From Angelakisella sp. (GTDB taxonomy: Bacteria; Bacillota; Clostridia; Oscillospirales; Ruminococcaceae): DNA of 5,513 nucleotides. The notes below the pieces were generated by a model. That model worked only from the letters and a program-made list of their open reading frames with translations, did no database searches and was not told the origin of the DNA. The stretch covers positions 1 to 5,513 of the forward strand of contig JAAWGY010000187.1 of NCBI GenBank assembly GCA_022795575.1, written 5' to 3'. The position numbers and the translations under genes were made by a program. Shown here one piece after another: positions 5,304 through 5,513 of this stretch (the stretch's first letter is position 1; every line of letters starts with the position of its first letter).

Positions 5304-5353
5304 GCGCCCTCTGCCTGCGGTGGCGGGGGGTGTTCTTTTTCTTTTCCTTTTTT
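5304..5353 (+). terminator. Intrinsic terminator of ackA
   Basis: GCGCCCTCTGCC (5304-5315) pairs with GGCGGGGGGTGT (5322-5333) over 12 pairs, including several G-U, around the loop TGCGGT. It is followed by a T-rich tract to 5353. It begins about 20 bases after the ackA stop. An overlapping perfect palindrome, GAGGGCGCCCTC (5300-5311), could compete. Confidence 0.8.
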
Positions 5354-5404
5354 GGGGGCGGGGGTATTGTTGGCGTTGGGTGAGGGCGGGCTGGTGGTCT
5401 TGGT

Positions 5405-5419
5405 GGCCTTTCTTAGGCC
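5405..5419. repeat. Small hairpin downstream of ackA
   Basis: GGCCT (5405-5409) and AGGCC (5415-5419) pair perfectly around TTCTT. It stands between the two terminators in DNA without a visible gene. Function unknown. Confidence 0.35.
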
Positions 5420-5425
5420 GGTGGG

Positions 5426-5477
5426 CCCAAAATGCGCCCGCCTCCAGCGCCTGCGGCGCGCGGCGGGCTGTTTTGGG
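5426..5477. terminator. Palindromic bidirectional terminator-like element
   Basis: CCCAAAA (5426-5432) pairs with TTTTGGG (5471-5477), enclosing GCCCGCC/GGCGGGC (5436-5442/5462-5468) and an inner GCGCC/GGCGC stem with loop TGC (5447-5459). The layout of A-tract, GC stem and T-tract would work in either direction, although the T-tract is only four bases. It may end a converging gene that lies beyond the window. Confidence 0.5.
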
Positions 5478-5513
5478 GAGAAAGCGGCTACTCCTAACCC
5501 CGGCCGCGGTTTG

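Noticed and set aside
5354..5513. Search for a gene after ackA
   Set aside because: No supported start, ribosome binding site or conserved peptide was found. The stretch is G-rich with hairpins and looks like terminator/spacer DNA.

Overview
The window looks like chromosomal DNA from a high-GC, Gram-positive gut anaerobe of the class Clostridia, probably near Flavonifractor, Intestinimonas or Lawsonibacter in the Oscillospiraceae. This placement is an inference from GC-rich third codon positions, strong AGGAG-type ribosome binding sites, the acetate kinase sequence and the gene content; no phylogenetic marker is present. There are four confident complete or partial metabolic genes, one regulator gene, and an unusually rich intergenic region. 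No tRNA, rRNA, CRISPR array, insertion sequence or phage gene was seen.

Positions 1-2536 (+) hold a tightly packed operon. It contains the C-terminal three quarters of a LarA-type nickel-pincer racemase/epimerase (start lies off the window), a TauE/SafE-family membrane carrier whose start touches the racemase stop, and, 12 bases further on, a LacX-like aldose 1-epimerase. The set suggests handling of a hydroxy acid or sugar acid: a carrier for an organic anion, an enzyme inverting an alpha-hydroxy carbon, and a mutarotase-like enzyme. The actual substrate cannot be read from the sequence. The racemase has Asn where LarA has its second catalytic His.

Positions 2537-2763 separate this operon from a convergent regulator gene. 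The stretch holds two strong hairpins, one immediately after the epimerase stop and one long imperfect palindrome (2658-2734). Neither has a convincing U-tract.

Positions 2764-3420 (-) encode a YheO/DauR-like transcription factor (PAS-like sensor domain plus C-terminal HTH). Its promoter is clear (TTGAAA-17-TATATT), but transcription would begin about 287 bases before the start codon. This long leader is the most interesting part of the window. It can encode a 27-residue peptide containing Pro-Pro-Pro, and it contains mutually exclusive base pairings, one of which covers the regulator's start codon. That is the layout of a translational switch, and I do not recognise it as a known riboswitch class.

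Positions 3743-4095 are AT-rich divergent control DNA with a 12-base direct repeat and a good promoter for ackA. Positions 4096-5283 (+) encode complete acetate kinase, with all catalytic residues. It is followed by an intrinsic terminator and by a second A-tract/GC-stem/T-tract palindrome; no gene is visible in the last 230 bases.
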